DNA of 64,000 nucleotides from Elioraea rosea (lineage in GTDB: Bacteria; Pseudomonadota; Alphaproteobacteria; Acetobacterales; Acetobacteraceae): NCBI RefSeq assembly GCF_007644105.1, contig NZ_VFAC01000001.1, positions 305,582-369,581 of the forward strand, given 5' to 3'. The notes under the pieces were generated by a model. It worked only from the letters and a program-made list of their open reading frames with translations. It was not told the origin of the DNA and searched no databases. How positions within the stretch are numbered: the stretch's first letter is position 1; each line of letters begins with the position of its first letter. The position numbers and the translations under genes were made by a program. Of this stretch, positions 29,529 to 37,092 are shown in pieces.

Positions 29529-30410
29529 ATGCCAGCCTCCCTCACCCGCCCTGCCGCAGCGCTGGCGGTGCTCCTGCTCGCCGGGCCCGCAGCCGCGCAG
29601 GTCCAGCCGGTCAACCCCGCCTCGGACCCCGTCGTCGCGCGGATCGACGGCAACCCGATCCACCTCTCCGAGGTCGAGGAGGCAGCGCGCGGCCTGCCTG
29701 AGCAGTTCCGGGCCATGCCGCCGCCGATGCTCTACCCGCTGCTGATCGACCAGATGATCAGCCAGCGCGTGCTCGCCGATGCGGCGCGCAAGGCGAACCT
29801 GCAGAACAGCCCCGAGGTCCGCGCTCGCGTGCGCCAGGCAGAGGAGGAGGCGCTGCAGCAGGCCTTCCTCGCCCGCGAGATCACGCCGCTGATGACGGAC
29901 GAGGCCCTGCGCGCGCGCTACCAGCGCGACATCGCGAGCCAGCCGGCCGAGGCCGAGGTGCGCGCCCGCCATATCCTCGTGCAGACGGAGACGGACGCGC
30001 GGTCGGCCATCACGGCGCTGCAGGGTGGTGCGGATTTCGCAGCCCTCGCCCGGGAGCGCTCGCGCGGCCCCGGCGCCGCGGAGGGCGGCGATCTCGGCTT
30101 CTTCAAGAAGGAGGAGATGCCCGAGGCCTTCGCCGAGGCGGCCTTCGCGCTGCAGCCTGGCCAGGTGAGCCCGACGCCCGTGCGCACCCAGTTCGGCTGG
30201 CATGTGATCAAGGTCGAGGAGCGGCGCGAGCAGCCGCGGCCGAGCTTCGAGGAATCCGAGCCCGAGCTTCGCCGCGCCGTCATCGAGGAGGCTGCGACGC
30301 AGGTGGTGGACCGGCTGCGCGCCGCCGCAACGGTGCAGCGCTTCAACCTCGACGGCTCGCCGATGGCCGCCCCGCCCGCCACGCCCCCCGCTGCCCCCGC
30401 CCCGCGCTGA
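29529..30410 (+). CDS. Periplasmic parvulin-type peptidyl-prolyl cis-trans isomerase
   Basis: A 293-residue protein with a signal peptide (LAVLLLAGPAAAQV, cleavage near residue 24), an N-terminal chaperone helix region and a PpiC/parvulin domain at about 145-235. The domain starts VRARHILVQTE and contains DFAALARERSRGPGAAEGGD, LGFF, and ends TQFGWHVIKVEER, the family pattern. The C-terminal tail is Pro/Ala-rich. It resembles PrsA/SurA-like folding factors for secreted proteins; sitting opposite secA fits that role. ATG 29529 is chosen because it begins the signal peptide. Confidence 0.9.
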   Translation: MPASLTRPAAALAVLLLAGPAAAQVQPVNPASDPVVARIDGNPIHLSEVEEAARGLPEQFRAMPPPMLYPLLIDQMISQRVLADAARKANLQNSPEVRARVRQAEEEALQQAFLAREITPLMTDEALRARYQRDIASQPAEAEVRARHILVQTETDARSAITALQGGADFAALARERSRGPGAAEGGDLGFFKKEEMPEAFAEAAFALQPGQVSPTPVRTQFGWHVIKVEERREQPRPSFEESEPELRRAVIEEAATQVVDRLRAAATVQRFNLDGSPMAAPPATPPAAPAPR

Positions 30411-30439
30411 CCAGGACCTGACGGAGCCCGACCGACACC

Positions 30440-31669
30440 ATGGCCCACCCGGTTTCGCCCCTCGCCGTTCCCCTGCCGGAGCTTCCGCCCATCGCCGGGC
30501 TCCGCCTCGGCGCGACCGCCGCAGGCATCCGCTATGTCGGACGGGACGACCTCGTGATGGCGGAGTTCCCCGCCGGCACCACGGTCGCGGGCGTGTTCAC
30601 CACGAACAAGTGTCCCGGCGCGCCGGTCGATTGGTGCCGCGGGGCGCTGAAGGGCGGCCGCGCCCGGGCGCTCGTCGTCAATGCCGGCAATGCCAATGTC
30701 TTCACCGGCAAGGCGGGTGCGGCGGCAGCGAAGGCGACCGCCGAGGCGGCAGCGAAGCTCGTCGGCTGCAAGCCGCGCGAGGTGTTCCTCGCCTCGACGG
30801 GCGTGATCGGCCAGGTGCTGCCGGCAGAGAAGCTGGTCGCGGCGCTGCCGGCCCTGCATGCCGGCCTCGCCGAGGACCGGCTCGGCGCCGTCGCCCGTGC
30901 GATCATGACGACGGACACCTTCCCCAAGGCGGTGACGCGCACGGCCCGCATCGGCGGCGAGACGGTGCGGATCAGCGGCATCGCCAAGGGAAGCGGCATG
31001 ATCGCGCCCGACATGGCGACGATGCTCGCCTTCGTCTTCACCGACGCGAAGATCCCCGCGCCCCTGCTTCAGGTGCTGCTGTCCAAGGCGACGGAGAGAA
31101 GCTTCAACTGCACAACCGTCGACAGCGACACCTCGACCTCCGACACGCTGCTCCTGTTCGCAACCGGCACGGCGAAGCACCGGCGCATCCCGGCCGAGGG
31201 CGGGGCCGTTCTGAAGGACTTCCGCGCAGCGCTCGAGGCGGTGCTGCATGAGCTCGCGCTGGCCGTGGTGCGCGACGGCGAAGGCGCGCAGAAGCTCATC
31301 AAGATCGAGGTCAAGGGTGCGGTCACGGCAAAGTCGGCCAAGCGCGTCGCGCTCTCGATCGCCAATTCCCCCCTGGTCAAGACCGCCATCGCGGGCGAGG
31401 ACGCGAACTGGGGGCGAATCGTGATGGCGGTCGGCAAGGCAGGCGAGAAGGCCGACCGTGACCGCCTCTCGGTCGCGATGGGCGGTGTGTGGATGGCGAG
31501 GAACGGCACCGTCGTCGAAGGGTATGACGAGAAGCCTGTGGTGGCGCACATCAAGGGCCGCGAGGTCGACATCACCGTCGATCTCGGCCTCGGCAAGGGC
31601 GAGGCCACGGTGTGGACCTGCGACCTGACGCACGGATACATCGACATCAATGGCAGCTACCGAAGCTGA
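30440..31669 (+). CDS. argJ: Glutamate N-acetyltransferase / amino-acid acetyltransferase (ArgJ)
   Basis: A 409-residue ArgJ, which moves the acetyl group from N-acetylornithine to glutamate in arginine synthesis. The self-cleavage site is KGSGMIAPDMATML, with cutting before the Thr of ATML that becomes the N-terminal nucleophile of the beta chain. FTTNKCPGAPV and VVNAGNANVFTG in the alpha chain and GEDANWGRI and YIDINGSYRS at the end are family blocks. The last 20 bases overlap the next gene. Confidence 0.96.
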   Translation: MAHPVSPLAVPLPELPPIAGLRLGATAAGIRYVGRDDLVMAEFPAGTTVAGVFTTNKCPGAPVDWCRGALKGGRARALVVNAGNANVFTGKAGAAAAKATAEAAAKLVGCKPREVFLASTGVIGQVLPAEKLVAALPALHAGLAEDRLGAVARAIMTTDTFPKAVTRTARIGGETVRISGIAKGSGMIAPDMATMLAFVFTDAKIPAPLLQVLLSKATERSFNCTTVDSDTSTSDTLLLFATGTAKHRRIPAEGGAVLKDFRAALEAVLHELALAVVRDGEGAQKLIKIEVKGAVTAKSAKRVALSIANSPLVKTAIAGEDANWGRIVMAVGKAGEKADRDRLSVAMGGVWMARNGTVVEGYDEKPVVAHIKGREVDITVDLGLGKGEATVWTCDLTHGYIDINGSYRS

Positions 31670-32660
31670 GCCGCGCGCAGAGGCGCTTCTGTCGGAGCGG
31701 TTGCGGCTCCGCCCGCTCGCCGCAGACGATGCCGCACCGCTGCACCGGCTGATCAATGATTGGGAGGTCGCGCGCAATCTCGGTCCGGTTCCCTTTCCCT
31801 ATCCCCGCGAGGCACTCGAAGCCTGGATCGCGCGCGCGGGCGAGGACCGCGCGGCCGATCGCGCCTTTCATTTCTGCATCACAGGGCGGGAGGAGGAGCA
31901 CCCGCTCGGCGTCATCGGGCTGACGCGCACCGAGCGCGGCACGGGGCGCATCGGCTACTGGGTCGGCCGCCGCTACTGGGGCCATGGCGTGGCGAGCGAG
32001 GCGGTCACCCGGCTCGTCTCCTGGGGGTTCGGCACGCTCGGGCTCGACAGGCTGATCGCCTATGTGGCGGACGACAACGCCGCCTCGATGCGCGTCCTCG
32101 AGAAGGAAGGGTTCCGCTTCACCCACGAGGCGGAGCACGATTTCGCCTCGCGCGGCGGTGCGTTCCCGGTGCGCTGGTTCGCGCTCACGCGGGCCGATCG
32201 CATGGCAGCCTCTGGCCATGGCAAGCCGAAGCCGGAGACGGCCGCGATGCTCGGCGCCGAGCGCCCTCTCCTTCTTGTCGCCGCCGTCGCGCTGATCGAC
32301 GGGGACGGGCGCGTGCTGCTCGCACGGCGGCCCGAGGGCAAGGCGCTCGCTGGCCTCTGGGAGTTTCCCGGCGGCAAGGTGGGGCCTGGCGAGACGCCGG
32401 AGGCGGCGCTGATCCGCGAGCTGCGCGAGGAGCTCGGCATCGACGTCTCCGCCTCCTGCCTCGGCCCCTTCACCTTCGCGAGCCACGCCTACGAGAAGTT
32501 CCACCTGATGATGCCGCTCTATCTCTGCCGCCGCTGGCAGGGAACGCCGCAGCCGCTTGAGGGGCAGACCCTCGCCTGGGTCAGGCCGAACAAACTCGCC
32601 GACTATCCGATGCCGCCCGCAGACATCCCGCTCGTCGCCATGCTGCGCGACTGGCTGTAG
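31650..32660 (+). CDS. GNAT acetyltransferase fused to a MutT-type Nudix hydrolase
   Basis: A 336-residue two-domain protein. Residues about 10-185 are a GNAT domain of the RimJ/RimL type (SERLRLRPLAADDAAPLHRL, GYWVGRRYWGHGVASEAV). Residues about 205-330 are a Nudix domain with FPGGKVGPGETPEAALIREL continuing to REELGI, the complete Nudix box G-x5-E-x7-REUxEExGU, typical of 8-oxo-dGTP hydrolase MutT. The fusion may couple protein acetylation and nucleotide clean-up, or simply reflect gene joining. It starts inside the argJ end (20-base overlap). Confidence 0.9.
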   Translation: MAATEAEPRAEALLSERLRLRPLAADDAAPLHRLINDWEVARNLGPVPFPYPREALEAWIARAGEDRAADRAFHFCITGREEEHPLGVIGLTRTERGTGRIGYWVGRRYWGHGVASEAVTRLVSWGFGTLGLDRLIAYVADDNAASMRVLEKEGFRFTHEAEHDFASRGGAFPVRWFALTRADRMAASGHGKPKPETAAMLGAERPLLLVAAVALIDGDGRVLLARRPEGKALAGLWEFPGGKVGPGETPEAALIRELREELGIDVSASCLGPFTFASHAYEKFHLMMPLYLCRRWQGTPQPLEGQTLAWVRPNKLADYPMPPADIPLVAMLRDWL

Positions 32661-32669
32661 GACACGCCG

Positions 32670-33440
32670 ATGACCGACACGCGCCCGACCGCCTGCCTTC
32701 TCGTGATCGGCGACGAGGTGCTCTCGGGCCGCACGCGCGATGCCAACATCCAGTTCCTCGGCCAGCGCCTGGGCGAGCTCGGCATCCCGCTGCGCGAGGT
32801 GCGGGTCATCCCCGATGACCGCGCCGTCATCGTTGCGACGGTCAACGACGTTCGGGCGCGCTTCACCTACGTGTTCACCACGGGCGGCATCGGCCCGACG
32901 CATGACGACATAACCAGCGAGTGCGTCGCCGAAGCCTTCGGCGTCCCTTGGGTCGTCCATCCCGAGGCCTATGCCGAGATGGCGGCCGACTACGCCTCGC
33001 GCACCCCGCCCGTCGAGTTCAACGCCGCGCGGCTGCGGATGGCGACGGTGCCCGAGGGCGCGAGCCTGATCCGCAATGCCGTCTCCGTCGCGCCGGGGTT
33101 CCGCATCGGCAACGTCCATGTCATGGCGGGCGTACCGAAGGTGATGCAGGCGATGTTCGAGGCCATCGCGCCGACGCTCGAGGGCGGCATCCCGACGGTG
33201 AGCCGCTCGGTGCATGCCGTCGGCATCTTCGAGGGAACGATCGCCGCCCCCCTCGGTGCGATCCAAGAGGCGAGCGAAGGCGTCTCGCTCGGCAGCTACC
33301 CGTACTACCGCGCATCCGGCAATGGCGTCGCGATCGTCGCGCGCGGGACGGATGCCGCGGCTGTCGAGCAGGCGATCGCCCGCGTGGCGGAGATGATCCG
33401 CGCGGAAGGGGCCGAGCCGGTGTTTGGCGAGCCTGGCTGA
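32670..33440 (+). CDS. Molybdopterin-binding (MoaB/CinA N-terminal-like) domain protein
   Basis: A 256-residue protein. VIGDEVLSGRTRDAN (about residues 12-26) and FTTGGIGPTHDDITSECVAEAF (about 70-91, key residues GGIGPTHDD) are the MoCF/CinA-N signatures. It has no C-terminal CinA nicotinamide-nucleotide amidase domain. Such stand-alone proteins are annotated as competence/damage-inducible or molybdopterin-binding; CinA-type ADP-ribose pyrophosphatase activity is possible. It lies 9 bases after the GNAT-Nudix gene and abuts the convergent gene at 33441. Confidence 0.85.
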   Translation: MTDTRPTACLLVIGDEVLSGRTRDANIQFLGQRLGELGIPLREVRVIPDDRAVIVATVNDVRARFTYVFTTGGIGPTHDDITSECVAEAFGVPWVVHPEAYAEMAADYASRTPPVEFNAARLRMATVPEGASLIRNAVSVAPGFRIGNVHVMAGVPKVMQAMFEAIAPTLEGGIPTVSRSVHAVGIFEGTIAAPLGAIQEASEGVSLGSYPYYRASGNGVAIVARGTDAAAVEQAIARVAEMIRAEGAEPVFGEPG

Positions 33441-34412
33441 TCAGGCAGGCACGCGGCGGGCGAGCCGCACGGCCGTGTGCCCGCGGCTCGTTCGCAGCGA
33501 CGGCATCACCAGGATGCAGTCGTCATGCGGGGTGCGGATCTCCGCATTGCCGTCGAGCGCGATGAGGGTGTTCCGCTCGCGCACCACCTCGCCGCCGCGG
33601 AAGGCGCGAACGAAGCGGAAATCGCTGCTCTCCGCCGTCACCGTCATCGTCACCTGCGCGAGCGTCGGCGCAGGCCGCGTGCGCAGCGACGGGGCGAGCG
33701 CGGCCGCATCGGCTTCCGCGAGCTGCTCCGTGTGGCGCAGGAGGCCCGCGACGGAGGCGAACATCGCCGAGACCGTCGCCTCGAGCCAATGCTGCCCCGC
33801 CTCGACGAGCACCGCCGCGCGTTTCGTTCCGGGGTCAGCGAAGGGGCGATAGTCGATCAGCCTGCGGCCGCCGAGATGTCCATGGTCGCTCACCACGAGA
33901 AGCGGCGAACCGATCGCGAGAGCGAGCCGGCGCGCCTTGTCCGTCGCGCCGCAGAGCATCAGCGGGTCGCTGTCCCAGAGCATCGAGTGCAGGTCGAGAA
34001 GCACATCGACGGTGTCGAACAGCGGGCGAAGCGAGCGTGCGCGGCGGAGTTCGGCGCTGTCGCGCGGGCCATCGAGCACGGCGCGGCACCAGAGGCGGTT
34101 GAAATCCTCTTCGACATAGCGGCTCGCGGTCGGCTCGCGGCGGTCGAACCGGGCAAAGGCATCGAGATTGGCGAAGATAAGCGAGAGCCTGCCGCGCGCC
34201 GGGGCGATGCCAAGCGAGAGAAGCCGGGCGAGGACAAGCGCGCCGGCATACTCGTTTCCATGCACAAGCGCAACGATAGCGGTATGCGGACCCGGGCTCG
34301 GGGATGCGAAGCTCCAGACCCCCGGCACCCCCGTGTTACCCGGCGCGAGCGCGGCAAGCGCCGGCGGCTCGAGCCGGACGGGGAAGTCTTCGCAGCCGTG
34401 CTTGCCGCTCAC
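33441..34412 (-). CDS. Succinylglutamate desuccinylase/aspartoacylase-type M14 hydrolase
   Basis: A 323-residue zinc carboxypeptidase-fold enzyme. VHGNEYAG (about residues 50-57) supplies the H-x-x-E zinc ligands, and LLDLHSM supplies the third His. Members remove acyl groups from N-acyl amino acids. It lies 10 bases downstream of the ArgE-type deacetylase on the same strand, so the two probably work on related N-acyl amino acids. The exact substrate is not readable. A C-terminal barrel-like region of ~90 residues follows the catalytic part, as in aspartoacylase-like proteins. Confidence 0.82.
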   Translation of the reverse strand: MSGKHGCEDFPVRLEPPALAALAPGNTGVPGVWSFASPSPGPHTAIVALVHGNEYAGALVLARLLSLGIAPARGRLSLIFANLDAFARFDRREPTASRYVEEDFNRLWCRAVLDGPRDSAELRRARSLRPLFDTVDVLLDLHSMLWDSDPLMLCGATDKARRLALAIGSPLLVVSDHGHLGGRRLIDYRPFADPGTKRAAVLVEAGQHWLEATVSAMFASVAGLLRHTEQLAEADAAALAPSLRTRPAPTLAQVTMTVTAESSDFRFVRAFRGGEVVRERNTLIALDGNAEIRTPHDDCILVMPSLRTSRGHTAVRLARRVPA

Positions 34413-34422
34413 TGGCCGGACC

Positions 34423-35610
34423 TCAGGCCGCGAGCCTGTCCGCGAGCCGGGCTAGGAATGCGTCGCAGGCGGCGAGCTCGCTCTCGGCGATCCATTCGTC
34501 CGGCGTATGCGCCTGCGCGATGTCGCCCGGCCCGCACACGATAGCCGGCATCCCCGCCTCCTGGAAGATGCCGCCCTCCGTGCCGTAGCTGACGCGACCG
34601 GCGTGGTTGGCGCCCGTCACGCCGCGCACGAGCTCGGCAAGCGCGTGGCCGGCGGGAAGCGCCATCGCCTCGAGCGTCGGGCGCTGCTCGAACCGTATCG
34701 CCGCATCGGGGTGCACCGCGCGCATGGCGGGAAGCAGCATCTCGGCATGGGCGCGCACCTCGTCGAGCAGGCTCCCGGCGTCATGGCCGGGAATGTTGCG
34801 GTACTCGAACACGAACTCCGCCCGGTGCGGCACGACGTTCAGCGCGGTGCCGCTGTGGAACGTGCCGACATGGACGGAGGTGTGCGGCGGGTCGAAGCCC
34901 TGGTCGAACGGCCCTTCGGCGAGGATGCGCCGCTTCTGGCCGGTGATGAAGTGAACGAGCTCGGCCGCAACCTCGAGCGCGTTGACGGCACGGTCGGGGT
35001 GCGCCGAATGCCCCGCCTTGCCCTCGACGACGCAGAAGGCCGATACCTTCCCCTTGTGGCCGAGGATCGGTTTCATCGAGGACGGCTCGCCCACGATCAC
35101 CATCTCCGGCCGGACGGGGAGCGTTGCGAGATCGGCGACGAGACGCCGCGCCCCGTGGCAGCCGACCTCCTCGTCATAGGTGATGCAGAGATGGACGGGC
35201 CGGCTCAGCGCGCGCGACTTGAACGCCGGCACGGCGGCGAGGATCGCGGCGACGAAGCCCTTCATGTCCGAGGTGCCGCGGCCGATCAGCCTGCCGTTCT
35301 CGCGCCGAAGCAGGAACGGATCGCCCGTCCAGGCCTGGCCCGCCACGGGTACGACATCGACGTGGCCCGACAGCGCGACACCCGCGCGGTCCTCCGGCCC
35401 GATCGTCGCGTAGAGGTTCGCCTTCCTGCCTGTCTCGTCGTGCGTGATGCGCGAGGCGACGCCGTGGCTGTCGAGATAGCCACGGATGAAGTCGATGCAG
35501 TCGAGATTGCTGTTGGCGCTCACGGTGTCGAACGCCACGAGCCTGTCGAGCATCTCGATCGTGGTGGTGTTGCCGGTCATCACCGGACGAGGAAGATCCG
35601 TCACGAACAT
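34423..35610 (-). CDS. argE: Acetylornithine deacetylase-type M20 peptidase
   Basis: A protein of about 395 residues. The M20 metal site is visible: GHVDVVPVAGQAW (His and Asp), GRGTSDMKGFVAA (bridging Asp), ITYDEEVGCHGA (Glu-Glu pair) and a late YGTEGGIFQEAG region with AQAHTPDEWI providing the last His. These fit ArgE, which hydrolyses N-acetylornithine. The genome also has ArgJ, so the gene may serve salvage or another acyl amino acid with the downstream M14 hydrolase. The start is ATG 35610 (MFVTDLP); ATG 35580 (MTGNTTT) is also possible. Confidence 0.85.
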   Translation of the reverse strand: MFVTDLPRPVMTGNTTTIEMLDRLVAFDTVSANSNLDCIDFIRGYLDSHGVASRITHDETGRKANLYATIGPEDRAGVALSGHVDVVPVAGQAWTGDPFLLRRENGRLIGRGTSDMKGFVAAILAAVPAFKSRALSRPVHLCITYDEEVGCHGARRLVADLATLPVRPEMVIVGEPSSMKPILGHKGKVSAFCVVEGKAGHSAHPDRAVNALEVAAELVHFITGQKRRILAEGPFDQGFDPPHTSVHVGTFHSGTALNVVPHRAEFVFEYRNIPGHDAGSLLDEVRAHAEMLLPAMRAVHPDAAIRFEQRPTLEAMALPAGHALAELVRGVTGANHAGRVSYGTEGGIFQEAGMPAIVCGPGDIAQAHTPDEWIAESELAACDAFLARLADRLAA

Positions 35611-35689
35611 TGCCCCACTGCCAATGCCATCCGATGATGCCGGGCCGGGTGGCGCGGTCAACCCCGCGCCGGGCGGGCCGGCTCGATGC

Positions 35690-36073
35690 CTAGTCGCAAC
35701 GGAATGCGCTGCCACGCTCGCGTACATCGTCCGGAGCCGAGCCGAGGCGGAAGCGCGGCGCGACGAGCGGATCGGCGAGCGCATCGGCCACGTCCTCCTC
35801 CGGCACGGCGGCGGCGACCGCTGCGAAGAACGGGCCGTCGCCGCGCGCGCGACGCAGGTAGAGCCGGTGCAGGGCGATCGCGAGCGGCGCGTGCGGAAGG
35901 CAGCACGGGCAGGCGCCCGGGTGGCCCGGGCGCGCTTCGGGAAGTCGCTCCACGATTGCCGCCCCCTCGGGTGCCTCTGCGCCCGACGGCAGCACGAGCG
36001 CGATCACCGATTCGTCAGCGCCTGTTCCGGGCCGCCAGGCGGTCACCGGGATGCGGGTGTCAGCTACCATCAT
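35690..36073 (-). CDS. Small CxCC protein resembling a CobW-family protein without a P-loop
   Basis: A 127-residue protein divergent from the metH operon. It starts like CobW/COG0523 proteins (TRIPVT), but where they have the GTP-binding G-x-x-G-x-GKT it has WRPGTGADES. A CPCC motif (about residues 55-58) stands where CobW has its CxCC metal site, and the C-terminal DALADPLVAPRFRL resembles the 'DPLV-AA-RFRL' block of CobW. So it looks like a shortened, nucleotide-blind relative that could still bind zinc or cobalt. This is my alignment by eye. It shares a 37-bp promoter gap with the ArsR-type regulator. Confidence 0.6.
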   Translation of the reverse strand: MMVADTRIPVTAWRPGTGADESVIALVLPSGAEAPEGAAIVERLPEARPGHPGACPCCLPHAPLAIALHRLYLRRARGDGPFFAAVAAAVPEEDVADALADPLVAPRFRLGSAPDDVRERGSAFRCD

Positions 36074-36076
36074 CTG

Positions 36077-36112
36077 GACATAAGCATATCTTTATGTCAT
36101 TGGGAATGACAT
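36077..36112. promoter_or_regulatory. Double palindromic operator in the ArsR-methyltransferase/CxCC divergent gap
   Basis: Two overlapping perfect inverted repeats fill the gap. The first is GACATAA (36077-36083), 8 bases, TTATGTC (36092-36098). The second is ATGTCATT (36094-36101), GGG, AATGACAT (36105-36112), running into the regulator's ATG at 36111. The AT-rich centre is very unlike its surroundings. This is a likely autoregulatory site for the ArsR-type protein, controlling both directions. Confidence 0.7.
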
Positions 36113-37082
36113 GGAGACCGTTCTCTCCCCCCTTCGCGCCATCGCCGAGCCGACCCGGCTTCGCCTCGTCGCCCTCTGCGCGGCCGGAGAGTGGTGCGTG
36201 AGCGACCTCGTCGAGATCCTCGGCCAGTCCCAGCCACGCCTCTCGCGCCATCTCAAGCTGCTCTGCGACTCGGCCGTGCTGGTACGCCAGCCGGAAGGCT
36301 CGAACGTCTATTTCCGGCTCGCGACGGAAGGCGCCGGCGCGCGGCTCGCCGAGACCGCGCTTGCCGCGCTGCCTGGCGATGACCCCGTCCGGGCGGCCGA
36401 CAGACGCCGGGCGGCTGCCCGCGCGGCCGACCGCGCGCGGGACGCGATCGCCGCTTTCCAGGACAACCCCGCCGCCTGGGACGAGATGCGCGCGCTCGAC
36501 CTGCCGGCCCGCGCGATCGAGGAGGCCCTTCTCGCCCGACTTCCCCAGGGGCGGCTCGGCCGGGTGCTCGACATCGGCTGTGGCACGGGGCGGATGATGG
36601 AGGTGCTGAGCCCGCGGGCGGAGCATGTCCTCGGCATCGATCTCTCGCGGCGCATGCTCGCGCTCGCCCGCACACGCATCGCCGAGCGCGGCCTCGCCAA
36701 CTGCTCGGTACGGCAGGCAGACATGGCGCGGATCTCCCTGCCCGACGCCTCGTTCGACGTCGTCGTGCTCTGCATGGTTCTACACTACGCCGATGACCCC
36801 GCGGCGGTTCTCGCCGAAGCCGCACGGTTGACGGCACCGGGCGGGCGCGTCGCGGTCGTCGACCTAGCCCCGCATGGGCGCGACGACCTGATCCGCCGCC
36901 TCGCCCACCGCGTGCCCGGCCTCTCCTCGGCGGAGATCGCCCGCCCGCTCGAAGCCGCGGGCCTCGCGCTCGCCTCGCCCGCCACGGTCGGCTCTGCCCT
37001 GCCCGTTCTCATCCACATCGCCGCCGCCCCCGCCGACACCCCGAAACAGACCGCCGCACCGCGCGGCGCCTTCGCCTTCTAG
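36111..37082 (+). CDS. ArsR-family regulator fused to a SAM-dependent methyltransferase
   Basis: A 323-residue protein. Residues about 5-85 are an ArsR winged helix (LRAIAEPTRLRLVALCAAGE, then the recognition helix QSQPRLSRHLKLL). Residues about 145-260 are a class I methyltransferase with VLDIGCGTGRMMEVL (motif I) and SFDVVVLCMVLHY. No metal-binding cysteine pair of the ArsR/SmtB type is evident. In proteobacteria, ArsR-family proteins sensing S-adenosylhomocysteine (SahR) control methionine-cycle genes; the fused SAM-binding domain and adjacent metH make that role likely. The gene stops 10 bases before metH. Confidence 0.9.
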   Translation: METVLSPLRAIAEPTRLRLVALCAAGEWCVSDLVEILGQSQPRLSRHLKLLCDSAVLVRQPEGSNVYFRLATEGAGARLAETALAALPGDDPVRAADRRRAAARAADRARDAIAAFQDNPAAWDEMRALDLPARAIEEALLARLPQGRLGRVLDIGCGTGRMMEVLSPRAEHVLGIDLSRRMLALARTRIAERGLANCSVRQADMARISLPDASFDVVVLCMVLHYADDPAAVLAEAARLTAPGGRVAVVDLAPHGRDDLIRRLAHRVPGLSSAEIARPLEAAGLALASPATVGSALPVLIHIAAAPADTPKQTAAPRGAFAF

Positions 37083-37092
37083 GACGATCGCC

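Noticed and set aside
29918..31777. 619-codon frame antisense to argJ and the parvulin gene
   Set aside because: Shadow of confident genes; low-complexity product.
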